Part shown: positions 49,978 to 57,751 of the stretch, one piece after another
Layout of the letters: every line of letters begins with the position of its first letter
How positions within the stretch are numbered: position 1 is the first letter of the stretch
From: an uncultured Collinsella sp.
GTDB taxonomy: Bacteria; Actinomycetota; Coriobacteriia; Coriobacteriales; Coriobacteriaceae
Length of the DNA stretch: 64,000 nucleotides
Direction: 5' to 3'
Assembly (NCBI GenBank): GCA_958450865.1
Contig: CAUDNY010000001.1
Location: 1 to 64,000 of the forward strand
Position numbers and translations under genes: made by a program
The notes under the pieces: model-generated
Database searches by the model: none
Told to the model about the DNA's origin: nothing
What the model saw: only the letters and a program-made list of their open reading frames with translations

Positions 49978-51741
49978 CTAGTGCTTGCCGCCGTGACTGT
50001 TGAGCCAGATATTGCGGCCCAGCATAAGCGCCAGCACCAACGCGCTCACGTAGCCCAAAAAGCCAATGACCGGAATGCCAAACACAACCGGCTCGATGCG
50101 CGCGTAGTACACCACCGACGAACCGATAAACAGACCGGCGATCACAATTGCCATCGACATGCGGTCGATAATTCCACCCAGCTGTCGCAGCGCCTTATCG
50201 CTGCTCATGATCTGCGTGTTCACCTTAAGCTGGCCGCGCGTGAGCATGCGCGAAGCCAGGCCCAGATACTCGGCCGCCTCGAGCGAGCCCTTCGCCGCGC
50301 GATAGCTGCTCGCGGCAAGATCGCGTCCCATGTCGCGCACGCGCGCATAGGTGCTCTTCTCGTTTTTGATGTGCGTCTGGATGATCTGGATCATGTTGAC
50401 GTTGGGCATATACTCAGTCAGCAGGCCCTCGAGCGTCACCATGCCGCGGGCGAACATCGTTACCACGCTCGGCAGCTCAACGTCGTTTTTGCGCGCCAGG
50501 TTTAACAGCGAGGTCAAAAACTCGCCGATATCCAGATCCTTCAGGTCAAGGCCCGCAAAGTCTGCGACGATAAAGTCCAAATCGGACAAAAAGGCCGAAT
50601 GATCGAGCTCAGCCGAGTCGCCACGCGTCACGGCGAAGCGCATGAGCGAATCCTTGAGCTTGGGCACGTCACCCTCGGCCACGGCGAAAATCATGTCCTT
50701 GACGATACCGCGATCGTGACTCGACATGCGTCCGACCATGCCCAAGTCGATAAAGTAAACGATGCCGTCCTTGAGAATAATGTTTCCCGCATGCGGGTCG
50801 GCATGGAAAAAGCCGTCATCGAGCACCTGCGTCGAGTAGTCCTCGACAATCGCGGAACCGATCTTTTCCAAGTCATAGCCCTCGTCCACCAAGCGTTCAG
50901 GATCGGCGATCGAAATGCCGTCGACGTAGTCCATAACCACCACGTGCTCGGTGCACAGGTCCAGATAGGATTTAGGGCACGTCACGCCATGAACGCTCTT
51001 ATGGAACTCGTAGAAGTCGTTGAGGTTTTTGGCCTCGGCCAAAAAGTTGGTCTCCTCGCGAAACGAGGTCCACAACTCCTCGACTACGCCGTGCAGGTCA
51101 ACGAATTGATCGGTGTTGACGAACTTGGAAACGATACGCACCACCGAGCGGATGATATCGATGTCCTGTGCCATAACCTGCTGCGCACCGGGGCGCTGCA
51201 CCTTGACGGCCACGTCCTCGCCCGTCACCAGACGAGCGCGGTGCACCTGCGCGAGCGACGCGCTACCGAGCGGGTTGGGGTCGATCGCATCGAACATCTC
51301 CCCCAGGCGCAGGCCGTATTCTTCTTCCAGACAACTGAGTACGACCTCGTACGGCACCGGCTCCACGTCGGAGCGCAGACGACGCAGCTCGTCGCAAAAG
51401 CGTTGCGGCAGAATCTCGGACCGGTTGGCCAGAATCTGCCCCATCTTGACGAACATGGGGCCGAGTTCCTCGAGCAGGCGGCGCAAACGAACCGGCGTGA
51501 GGTTATCCCACACGCGGTACTTTTTGACCAGGCGAACAATCTGCCCAATGCGTTCGCGACGACCCGCCGGCGTGAGCTGGTATTCCTCGTCCGGCGCCAT
51601 CGCGTCGGGCTCCTCTGGCACCATATCGACAGCGCGCGGCTTCTTGCGAGCGCCCGAGACGGCGGCGTCGACCTCATCGACAACCGCCGCCTCGTCACCC
51701 AAGGGATCTAGATTGTTGTAATCGGTGGTGGAATCTGCCAT
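49978..51741 (-). CDS. ABC1/UbiB/ADCK-family atypical kinase
   Basis: A 587-residue protein. The signature LGPMFVKMGQILANRSEILP (about 96-115, with the KxGQ motif) and the kinase core follow: ASLAQVHRARL, VAVKVQRPG, FHADPHAGN (catalytic loop) and FIDLGMVGRM (DFG-like). Two hydrophobic segments end the protein (IAGLFIGSSVVYY and VIGFLGYVSALVLALML). UbiB proteins support quinone/isoprenoid lipid metabolism by an ATPase activity. Residues 1-60 are a hydrophilic extension. It starts eight bases after the phasin-like gene, a pairing seen often in actinobacteria. Confidence 0.92.
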   Translation of the reverse strand: MADSTTDYNNLDPLGDEAAVVDEVDAAVSGARKKPRAVDMVPEEPDAMAPDEEYQLTPAGRRERIGQIVRLVKKYRVWDNLTPVRLRRLLEELGPMFVKMGQILANRSEILPQRFCDELRRLRSDVEPVPYEVVLSCLEEEYGLRLGEMFDAIDPNPLGSASLAQVHRARLVTGEDVAVKVQRPGAQQVMAQDIDIIRSVVRIVSKFVNTDQFVDLHGVVEELWTSFREETNFLAEAKNLNDFYEFHKSVHGVTCPKSYLDLCTEHVVVMDYVDGISIADPERLVDEGYDLEKIGSAIVEDYSTQVLDDGFFHADPHAGNIILKDGIVYFIDLGMVGRMSSHDRGIVKDMIFAVAEGDVPKLKDSLMRFAVTRGDSAELDHSAFLSDLDFIVADFAGLDLKDLDIGEFLTSLLNLARKNDVELPSVVTMFARGMVTLEGLLTEYMPNVNMIQIIQTHIKNEKSTYARVRDMGRDLAASSYRAAKGSLEAAEYLGLASRMLTRGQLKVNTQIMSSDKALRQLGGIIDRMSMAIVIAGLFIGSSVVYYARIEPVVFGIPVIGFLGYVSALVLALMLGRNIWLNSHGGKH

Positions 51742-51749
51742 CTGCGCTG

Positions 51750-52166
51750 CTACTCGGCCTCTTCGGAATCCTTCGCATCGTCGGGCTCAACAGACTCGAC
51801 GGGCACCGAGGTTACGTTGTCCTCGACCGAATCGACGATGTCGCGCACATGGGCCAGGAAGGCCGCGCGCTCGGGGGCGGTCATGACGCGGACGCGGGCA
51901 AGGATGAGCTCGTCAAGCACGCGCTGGGCCGCGGTCTCGCCCTGCATACCCAGACGCTCGGTCAGGTCGGAGATGGTGCCACCGGCCTGCTCGAACATGT
52001 CGGACACGCTGCGGGCGATATCGGGGGCGCCTGCGTCCTTGCGCACCTGCTCGCCCTTGGTATTAAGGTCGTCGAGAACCTTCTTGCCGCCTTCGACAGC
52101 AACGGCGGCAGCGCCAAAGCCCACGTTAATGGCGCCGTTAACAAGCTGATCGAGTTTCATAACCAT
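51750..52166 (-). CDS. Phasin-like helical protein
   Basis: A 138-residue helical protein: GAINVGFGAAAVAVEGGKKVLDDL then KGEQVRKDAG and amphipathic helices with ERLGMQGETAAQRVLDELI. Composition and layout resemble phasin-like or poly-granule-associated proteins. The C-terminal 25 residues are acidic. It is directly upstream of, and presumably co-transcribed with, the UbiB-type kinase. TTGGAGACAACC sets the start at 52166; an ATG two codons later is possible. Confidence 0.75.
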   Translation of the reverse strand: MVMKLDQLVNGAINVGFGAAAVAVEGGKKVLDDLNTKGEQVRKDAGAPDIARSVSDMFEQAGGTISDLTERLGMQGETAAQRVLDELILARVRVMTAPERAAFLAHVRDIVDSVEDNVTSVPVESVEPDDAKDSEEAE

Positions 52167-52265
52167 GGTTGTCTCCAATCACAAACAACTGCATTGGCGT
52201 TCTTGTACCCAAGATTGAGCGAAAGCGACAAAGCGTTTTAGCGCTATTCAATCGACGGGAAATCC

Positions 52266-53789
52266 CTACCTCACGTTGTCGTTCATCGCGAAAGAGTTCT
52301 TCATGGCGCAGCTCGTGGTGTAGAGCACCTTGCCCAGTAGAGCATCGGTCTCCACGCGAACACGCTCGGCAAAGGCCTCATTGGCGCGTGCAAGCTCGGC
52401 AGGTACCTCGGCCTCGGGCAGAGCGGCTACGGCAGCATCGACGTCATGGATCTGCTTGTGGCCCATGCCACCGACCTTCTCCTGGTAGTCCTCCACAGCG
52501 CGGCCGCACTCATGGAAGCGGACGTCGGCCAGCGCGCCGATCAGGCGGTTGGCCCAGTAGAAGTTTTCGGACGTCACGCGAGCCTGCGTGTCGGCATAAT
52601 ACTCGGGCATGGTCTCGACGTTGGCGTACAGCGGAACCAGCGCGTTAAACGAGTTGGAGCCAAAGGCCATCCACTGCACGGCGCGGTAGGCCGGCTGCGC
52701 ATAGGGGCGCAGCTGCAGCACGGCGAGCTGGCTGTTACGGTTGATGCCGATGGGACGATAGGCGCCGCGTGTGGCGGGCGTACCCTTGCTGCCGTAGCAG
52801 TCGTACTCCGTGCCCTGGTAGTGGCTCGAAAGCACGTACTTGATGTCCTCGATGGTCACCTTGCGCTCAGGCACGCGGCTCCAGGGGATGTCATCGCTCT
52901 CGGGCGTGTAGTCGGCCTCGGGACCGTCCCACACATCGCTGGGGTTAAGGCAGCGCTGCATATACCAGGCGCGCGGCGTGTTGTAGACGTGGTCGCTGTC
53001 GCTGTGCGAGCCAAAGGCCTCGCGCGGGTTGAAGACCGCGGCCGGACCGTCGCCCTCGACGCCCAGCGTCAGGTCCAGATGCCACTCGGCCATCCAGGAG
53101 CGCAGGTCGGCGGAGCACATGTGGTCGGCCTGGGCGCCCTCGGCGTCATCCAGGTCAAAGCTATCGATACCCAGCTGGTTGGGCATGGTCACATAAGCGT
53201 CATCGGGCACGCGCTTGGCGATCCAGTGGTGACCGCCGATGGTCTCGAGCCACCAGATCTCGTCCACGTCGCTAAAGGCGATGCCGTTGTTCTCGTAGGT
53301 GCCATAACGCTCGAGCAGGTCACCCAGAATGCGTACGCCGTCGCGGGCGGATTTGACATATGGCAGCACCAGGGTCACCATGTCCTCCTCGCCCAGACCG
53401 CCGGGCTGCGCCGGAACATAGCCGTCCTCGCCCTCGTTGCCCTTGGCGGGCACGTAGTCGACGAGCGGGTCGGCGCCGCGAACGCGCTCGTTGGTGGTGA
53501 GCGTCTCGGTTGCGGACATGCCCACATTGAGCTCGTTGAAACCGGCCTCGGCCCAGATGCCGTGGCCCGGGACAACATCGGGGACGCTCGTGTAGCGCAT
53601 GGGGTTATCGGGCAGCTCAACGGTCAGGTGACTCAGGACGCTCGTGTAGACGCGCGGCTGCTCGTCGGGATGCACCACGCGCATGCGCTTGGGCTCAAAC
53701 ACCCCGTTGGACGAGTCCTCGTTGCGAGCAACCAACGTCGACCCGTCGTAGCTCGCGTTCTTACCAACCAAAATCGTTGTGCACGGCAT
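52266..53789 (-). CDS. C69-family dipeptidase (PepD-like Ntn hydrolase)
   Basis: A 507-residue peptidase. The N-terminus MPCTTILVGKNASYDGSTLVARNEDS is the C69 signature (shown here over 26 positions only as M1-S26; key residues C3, K10, R22, N23, D25): Cys3 is the N-terminal nucleophile after removal of Met-Pro. Other family segments are DEIWWLETIGGHHW and NTPRAWYMQRCL. No signal peptide, so it acts in the cytoplasm on dipeptides. The ATG at 53789 has AGGAGG six bases upstream. Start upstream of the phasin-like gene by about 100 bp, perhaps the same transcript. Confidence 0.88.
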   Translation of the reverse strand: MPCTTILVGKNASYDGSTLVARNEDSSNGVFEPKRMRVVHPDEQPRVYTSVLSHLTVELPDNPMRYTSVPDVVPGHGIWAEAGFNELNVGMSATETLTTNERVRGADPLVDYVPAKGNEGEDGYVPAQPGGLGEEDMVTLVLPYVKSARDGVRILGDLLERYGTYENNGIAFSDVDEIWWLETIGGHHWIAKRVPDDAYVTMPNQLGIDSFDLDDAEGAQADHMCSADLRSWMAEWHLDLTLGVEGDGPAAVFNPREAFGSHSDSDHVYNTPRAWYMQRCLNPSDVWDGPEADYTPESDDIPWSRVPERKVTIEDIKYVLSSHYQGTEYDCYGSKGTPATRGAYRPIGINRNSQLAVLQLRPYAQPAYRAVQWMAFGSNSFNALVPLYANVETMPEYYADTQARVTSENFYWANRLIGALADVRFHECGRAVEDYQEKVGGMGHKQIHDVDAAVAALPEAEVPAELARANEAFAERVRVETDALLGKVLYTTSCAMKNSFAMNDNVR

Positions 53790-53870
53790 GCGCATCCTCC
53801 TTGAGCGAAGAAATCAAACGATAACAGTGTATCGCTTCGGCGCAGAAAGGGCGAAACCGCGGCGCTGGCA

Positions 53871-54112
53871 ACCCCTGTGGTCAAAAAATGCCAAATATGA
53901 GTACTGTCACCAATTTAGTAACAGCAATTATGCTACGTATGGGTGTCGAAAGTCTACATTTGTTCAAAAAATAGATGATGTAATTCCTCATAGGTCCAAT
54001 AAAATAAGCTCTCTATCGATAATAAAAATCGTTAGAGAGCCTATTTGACCTAAAATATATGTGACTATCTTGGCAACAGTACTCATATTTGGCATTTTTT
54101 GTCCACGGGGTA
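53871..54112. mobile_element. MITE-like element with ~37-bp terminal inverted repeats
   Basis: Left end 53871-53907 and right end 54076-54112 are inverted copies differing at only a few positions (core CAAAAAATGCCAAATATGAG). The ~168-bp interior is A+T-rich, unlike the genome, and contains a nested hairpin (about 53992-54052, arms with GCTCTCTA/TAGAGAGC). There is no coding capacity. No clear target-site duplication was seen. It lies upstream of the C69 gene and downstream of folD, occupying almost all of the 354-bp gap 53790-54143. Confidence 0.7.
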
Positions 54113-54143
54113 TAGAACTAACCCCTCAAACAGCCCAAAACGC

Positions 54144-54998
54144 CTATTTCGATGCGCGCTCGGCCGCTTCGATCACGTGTTTGGCGAGGATCGCCGTCGT
54201 CACAGCGCCCACGCCGCCCGGCACGGGCGTGATGGCGTTAACGACCGGCTCCGCAGCATCAGAATCGACGTCACCCACCAGCTTGCCAGCGGCCTCATCC
54301 CAATTAATGCCAACATCGATGATCGTCTGGCCCTCGCGAACCGCATCCACGCCAATCGTACGTGCGCGTCCAACGGCGGCAACCACAATGTCGGCAGCAC
54401 GGCACTCGGCAGCAAGGTCGTGCGTATGCGTATGGCACGTCGTCACGGTCGCATTGCTCGCCGTAAGCATGGCGGCAACGGGACGGCCAATCACCAGAGA
54501 TCGACCGACCACAGCAACCTTAGCTCCATCCAGCTCAACGCCGTAATGATCCAGCAAAGCAAGCACGGCTTCGGCTGTGCAGGGGGCAAAACCCTCGCCG
54601 CGCCCCGAAAGCGTGGTGAGCAGCGAAGCCGGCGTCATGGAGTCAACGTCCTTGGCGGGATCGAGTGCCGAGGCAACCGCGTCCTCGTCAAGGCCGGCGG
54701 GCAGCGGGCGGAACATCAGGCAGCCATGAACAGCGGGGTCGGAATTGATGTCCTCGATGGCCGCCAACAGCTCGTCCTGCGAAACATCGGCGGGAAGCAA
54801 AACGCGGCGAGCTTCAATGCCAACCTTCTCGCAGCGCCTGAGCGCACCGCGCTCGTAGGATAGGTCGTCCTCGCGTTCACCCACACGCACGATAGCCAAC
54901 GTCGGAACAACGCCCCGCTCGCGCAGGGCTGCGCAGCGAGCAGCAAGTTCCTCAGTCAAAGCGCGAGCGACGGGAGCACCCTTCAGCAGTTCAGCCAT
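54144..54998 (-). CDS. folD: FolD-family methylene-THF dehydrogenase lacking cyclohydrolase residues
   Basis: A 284-residue FolD homologue by length and overall alignment: PLPAGLDEDAV, DPAKDVDSMTP, FAPCTAEAV, VVGRSLVIGRP and ITPVPGGVGAVT. Two residues needed for the cyclohydrolase step appear changed: the Y-x3-K motif reads Y-E-R-G-A (Lys to Ala), and the conserved Gln before PLP is Phe-Arg (MFRPLP). Dehydrogenase activity on methylene-THF could remain. The adjacent fchA gene (two-base gap) would supply the missing cyclohydrolase. GAGAGGATAGCC precedes the ATG. Confidence 0.88.
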   Translation of the reverse strand: MAELLKGAPVARALTEELAARCAALRERGVVPTLAIVRVGEREDDLSYERGALRRCEKVGIEARRVLLPADVSQDELLAAIEDINSDPAVHGCLMFRPLPAGLDEDAVASALDPAKDVDSMTPASLLTTLSGRGEGFAPCTAEAVLALLDHYGVELDGAKVAVVGRSLVIGRPVAAMLTASNATVTTCHTHTHDLAAECRAADIVVAAVGRARTIGVDAVREGQTIIDVGINWDEAAGKLVGDVDSDAAEPVVNAITPVPGGVGAVTTAILAKHVIEAAERASK

Positions 54999-55000
54999 GG

Positions 55001-55633
55001 CTATCCTCTCTTCCTTGCAGCGTCGGCGGCGCGGCGCGCCAGCGCATCGGCGCGCGGCAACCACGTGTCGAGCAGCTCATCGCACGCGGTCTCGAGCTCC
55101 TCGGCGCGCGCCCGGTCCTTCATAGACGTGGTGTTGGCAAAGAGCGTCAAGCTCGCGCCCTGCATAGCGGAACGGCAGAACACGGCGCCGCACGCCACAT
55201 CGGACAGCAGCTGACGCGAACCCTTGTCGGCCATGTCCTCGAGCAGCGCCAGCGCACGCCCGCAGGCATCCATAATGCGATACGGCGGCATAGCGGCCAC
55301 ATGCAGCGCATCCTGAATCGCGGTCGTTCGAGCCGGATCGTCACGCGGAATACCGTACGCCGCGGACACCTGCCCATAGGCACGAACGTCCTCGGCAACC
55401 AACTCGACAAGCTCCTGGGCCAACTCATCAGCCTGGGCAAACGCACGCGTCAGGTCATCCGCACGATCAGCAAGCGCGGGATTGGCCGCACCGTAGCGGG
55501 CAACCATTCCACACAGCGAGGCGCCCAGCGCGCCCACAAAGGCGCTCGCGCTGCCACCGCCGGGAACCGGCTCGCGCGCGGCCAGCGCCTCGGCAAACCC
55601 GCGGCAGGTCTTGTCCATCATCTCTTGGCTCAT
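55001..55633 (-). CDS. fchA: Methenyl-THF cyclohydrolase/cyclodeaminase family (FchA)
   Basis: A 210-residue all-helical protein of the FTCD C-terminal/FchA family: AAREPVPGGGSASAFVGALGASL near residues 20-42 is the hallmark glycine-rich segment, followed by DVRAYGQVSAAYGIPRD and an internal region with CGRALALLEDMADKG and SDVACGA. It converts methenyl-THF to formyl-THF (or deaminates formimino-THF). First gene of the fchA-folD pair. The ATG at 55633 fits GAAGGTG; an ATG six bases upstream (55639) is too close to it. Confidence 0.9.
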   Translation of the reverse strand: MSQEMMDKTCRGFAEALAAREPVPGGGSASAFVGALGASLCGMVARYGAANPALADRADDLTRAFAQADELAQELVELVAEDVRAYGQVSAAYGIPRDDPARTTAIQDALHVAAMPPYRIMDACGRALALLEDMADKGSRQLLSDVACGAVFCRSAMQGASLTLFANTTSMKDRARAEELETACDELLDTWLPRADALARRAADAARKRG

Positions 55634-56010
55634 ACACATGCACCTTCAAGTCATATACATCGGTCGAGCGGCAACCGCCGACCGACCGCATCGATCACAT
55701 AATGGTGCTAAGTCTAGCCCATAAGCACATGGGCGTCAGCGCACCTGGCCATCGCGGATTTCTATGGCATACGATAGGCGACAGCAACGCAAACATGGGA
55801 CACATGGCCCACCTTTCGAGACTCCCGGACGACGGCAACTGGGGCATACATATAGATAAGGAGCCCCATGTTGGGGCAACGCTCATCACGGCACCGGACG
55901 ACGAATGGAGGAATCACCGCACAGCAAACAAAGTCATCATGTGCACGCGCAACCGCCGCCCCAGCGATCCGCGGCACACGATGTCCCTGGCAGACAAGGA
56001 GGACGCCACC
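55634..56010. other. Intergenic region upstream of lipoprotein 1
   Basis: A 377-bp stretch between divergent units with no gene I can support. It contains ATGGGACACATGGCCCACC at 55795-55813, a 19-bp sequence repeated exactly at 56762-56780 ahead of the paralogous lipoprotein gene. Confidence 0.5.
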
Positions 56011-56610
56011 ATGAAGAAAAAGACCCTATCGATCCTTTCCCTTTGCATCGCCCTCTTTGCCGCGTTTGCCCTTGTCGGCTGCGGCGGGAGCGCATCGGGC
56101 GGCAGCAGCGCCTCCAAGAGCGAGAGCAAGGAAAAGACCCCCGTCGCCAAGAAGACCGACTTTATCTGGTTTAAGGTCGAGATGCCCGAGGGCGTCGGCG
56201 TAAGCGACTCCGCCGGCAAGAATGCCGACAGGGTCCAGCTCACCTTCCCCGAAGACGAGAACGCCTCGGCCGATCGTTTTATCCCCGTTTGGAAAAAAGC
56301 GCTGACTGCCGAGGAATCCCACGCCGACCAGGCGGAAAAGAAGGGGGATACGTTCCAGTGGAAGGATGGCGGGTCCGTCGAGTATAACGGCAGGACGTGG
56401 CTCGTCGGAACGTACGAGGACAACAGTGGCATCACAACCCTCCTCTTTACCGACGTTGAGCCGGGAAGCGTCTACGTCCTCATCTCGAACTTCGACCAGC
56501 ACAAGAAAGAAGCCGAGGCGCTCCTCAACTCCATCGAGTTCCCCGATGACATGGAAGAGGCAGTTTCCGAGGCACGCGAAGTCGAGATTTCGAGCATCGA
56601 GATCAAGTAA
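56011..56610 (+). CDS. Lipoprotein of unknown function (paralogue 1)
   Basis: A 199-residue exported lipoprotein: signal peptide with LFAAFALVGCGG, lipobox Cys at about residue 24, then a Ser/Gly/Lys linker. The mature domain (about 48-199) opens with DFIWFKVEMPEGVGVSDSAG and continues as alternating strands with VEYNGRTWLVGTYED and SVYVLISNFDQHKKEAEALL. I recognise no named family. It shares layout and many positions with the protein at 56853, indicating tandem duplication. Strong AAGGAGGACGCC ribosome site. Confidence 0.8.
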   Translation: MKKKTLSILSLCIALFAAFALVGCGGSASGGSSASKSESKEKTPVAKKTDFIWFKVEMPEGVGVSDSAGKNADRVQLTFPEDENASADRFIPVWKKALTAEESHADQAEKKGDTFQWKDGGSVEYNGRTWLVGTYEDNSGITTLLFTDVEPGSVYVLISNFDQHKKEAEALLNSIEFPDDMEEAVSEAREVEISSIEIK

Positions 56611-56680
56611 CGGGACACCCGCACGTGCCTATGCGCACCCGCGTACACGCGCCCCATTAAAACAACGGGCACCCAACCCC

Positions 56681-56716
56681 GGGGAGGGCCGACAGCATCG
56701 GCCCTCCCCTCTTTTG
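56681..56716 (+). terminator. Terminator after lipoprotein 1
   Basis: 12-bp perfect stem GGGGAGGGCCGA/TCGGCCCTCCCC then TCTTTTG; the paralogous gene has its own terminator of the same style. Confidence 0.85.
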
Positions 56717-56852
56717 CGTCCGAGCATATTGCCACTTAACGGCGCAAATCCGGCCCTCAGAATGGGACACATGGCCCACCCTAGCGAGCCGCCCACGCGT
56801 ACAGTAAAGGCAGGTAATCCATGGGCGGTTACAGATCGAGGAGGACACGACC

Positions 56853-57446
56853 ATGAAAAAGAAGGCCTTTGCGATTCTCACCCTCTGCATGAGTCTTTTT
56901 GCCGCAGTTGCCCTGGTGGGTTGCGGCGGAAGCGGCGGCGCTACCGGCAGTGGCGGTGGCGGCGGCGCAGAAAAGCCAGCCGTGGATATGAGGACCGACT
57001 TCATTTGGTTTAAGGTCGAGGTGCCCGAGGGCGTCGAGATCACCGACGTTGCCGGCGACACCGCCGACAGGGCCCAGTTTAAGTTCACCGAGAGCGAGCA
57101 CGCCAGCGATCGCTTCATCCCTGTCTTCGACTCTGACAAGAACGCTGACGAGCTGTTCGACTACGAGGCCAAATGGAAGGCCAACTTTGAGTGGACCGAG
57201 AATGATCCCGTCAAGTACAACGGCAAGACTTGGCGCAACGCTTCCTATACACACTCGGGCGGCGTAACGACTGAGTACTTCACCGAAGCAGGCGGCGGCA
57301 GCGTTTACGTGAGCATCGACAATGTCGAGGAGCACAAGGACGCCGTCGAGACCATGATGAAGTCTCTGGAGTTTGCCGATGACATTGCCAAGGCCAAGAC
57401 CGAGGCCATGGACGTCAAGCTCGACGATATCGAGATCAAGCGCTAA
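56853..57446 (+). CDS. Lipoprotein of unknown function (paralogue 2)
   Basis: A 197-residue paralogue of the preceding lipoprotein. The signal peptide ends LFAAVALVGCGG, a Gly-rich linker follows, and the mature domain begins TDFIWFKVEVPEGVEITDVAG. VKYNGKTWRNASYTHSGG and VYVSIDNVEEHKDAVETM align with paralogue 1. Each copy has its own upstream 19-bp element and terminator, so they are separately transcribed. Role unknown; a surface sensor or binding protein is possible. Confidence 0.8.
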   Translation: MKKKAFAILTLCMSLFAAVALVGCGGSGGATGSGGGGGAEKPAVDMRTDFIWFKVEVPEGVEITDVAGDTADRAQFKFTESEHASDRFIPVFDSDKNADELFDYEAKWKANFEWTENDPVKYNGKTWRNASYTHSGGVTTEYFTEAGGGSVYVSIDNVEEHKDAVETMMKSLEFADDIAKAKTEAMDVKLDDIEIKR

Positions 57447-57516
57447 GCGACTGGCGAGCGCAACGGGAAACACGGTCGCAGTGCAAACAAGCGACGGTGC
57501 CCCAGCGTTTCGTACT

Positions 57517-57550
57517 AAGGGAGGGCCGGTAAACCGACCCTCCCTTTCTT
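57517..57550 (+). terminator. Terminator after lipoprotein 2
   Basis: Stem AAGGGAGGG-C-CGGT/ACCG-A-CCCTCCCTT followed by TCTT. The rest of the 305-bp gap to 57752 holds no gene; a promoter for the PI-PLC-like gene is expected there. Confidence 0.8.
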
Positions 57551-57751
57551 ATGCCTGTAGCCGACGAACGCGAGGATGCCGGACGCCGGAACCGCCCCAA
57601 ATGTGGCAACAGTACGAAAACGACAAACACCCCAACACGTCCGCCCACCGATTTATTGCGCCGCGCAGACAATTAAACCAGCATCTTTAAACATCTGGGC
57701 AGTATAGTGACCAAAACTATCGCATAACCGCACTCTGCGAATGGAGAAGTT

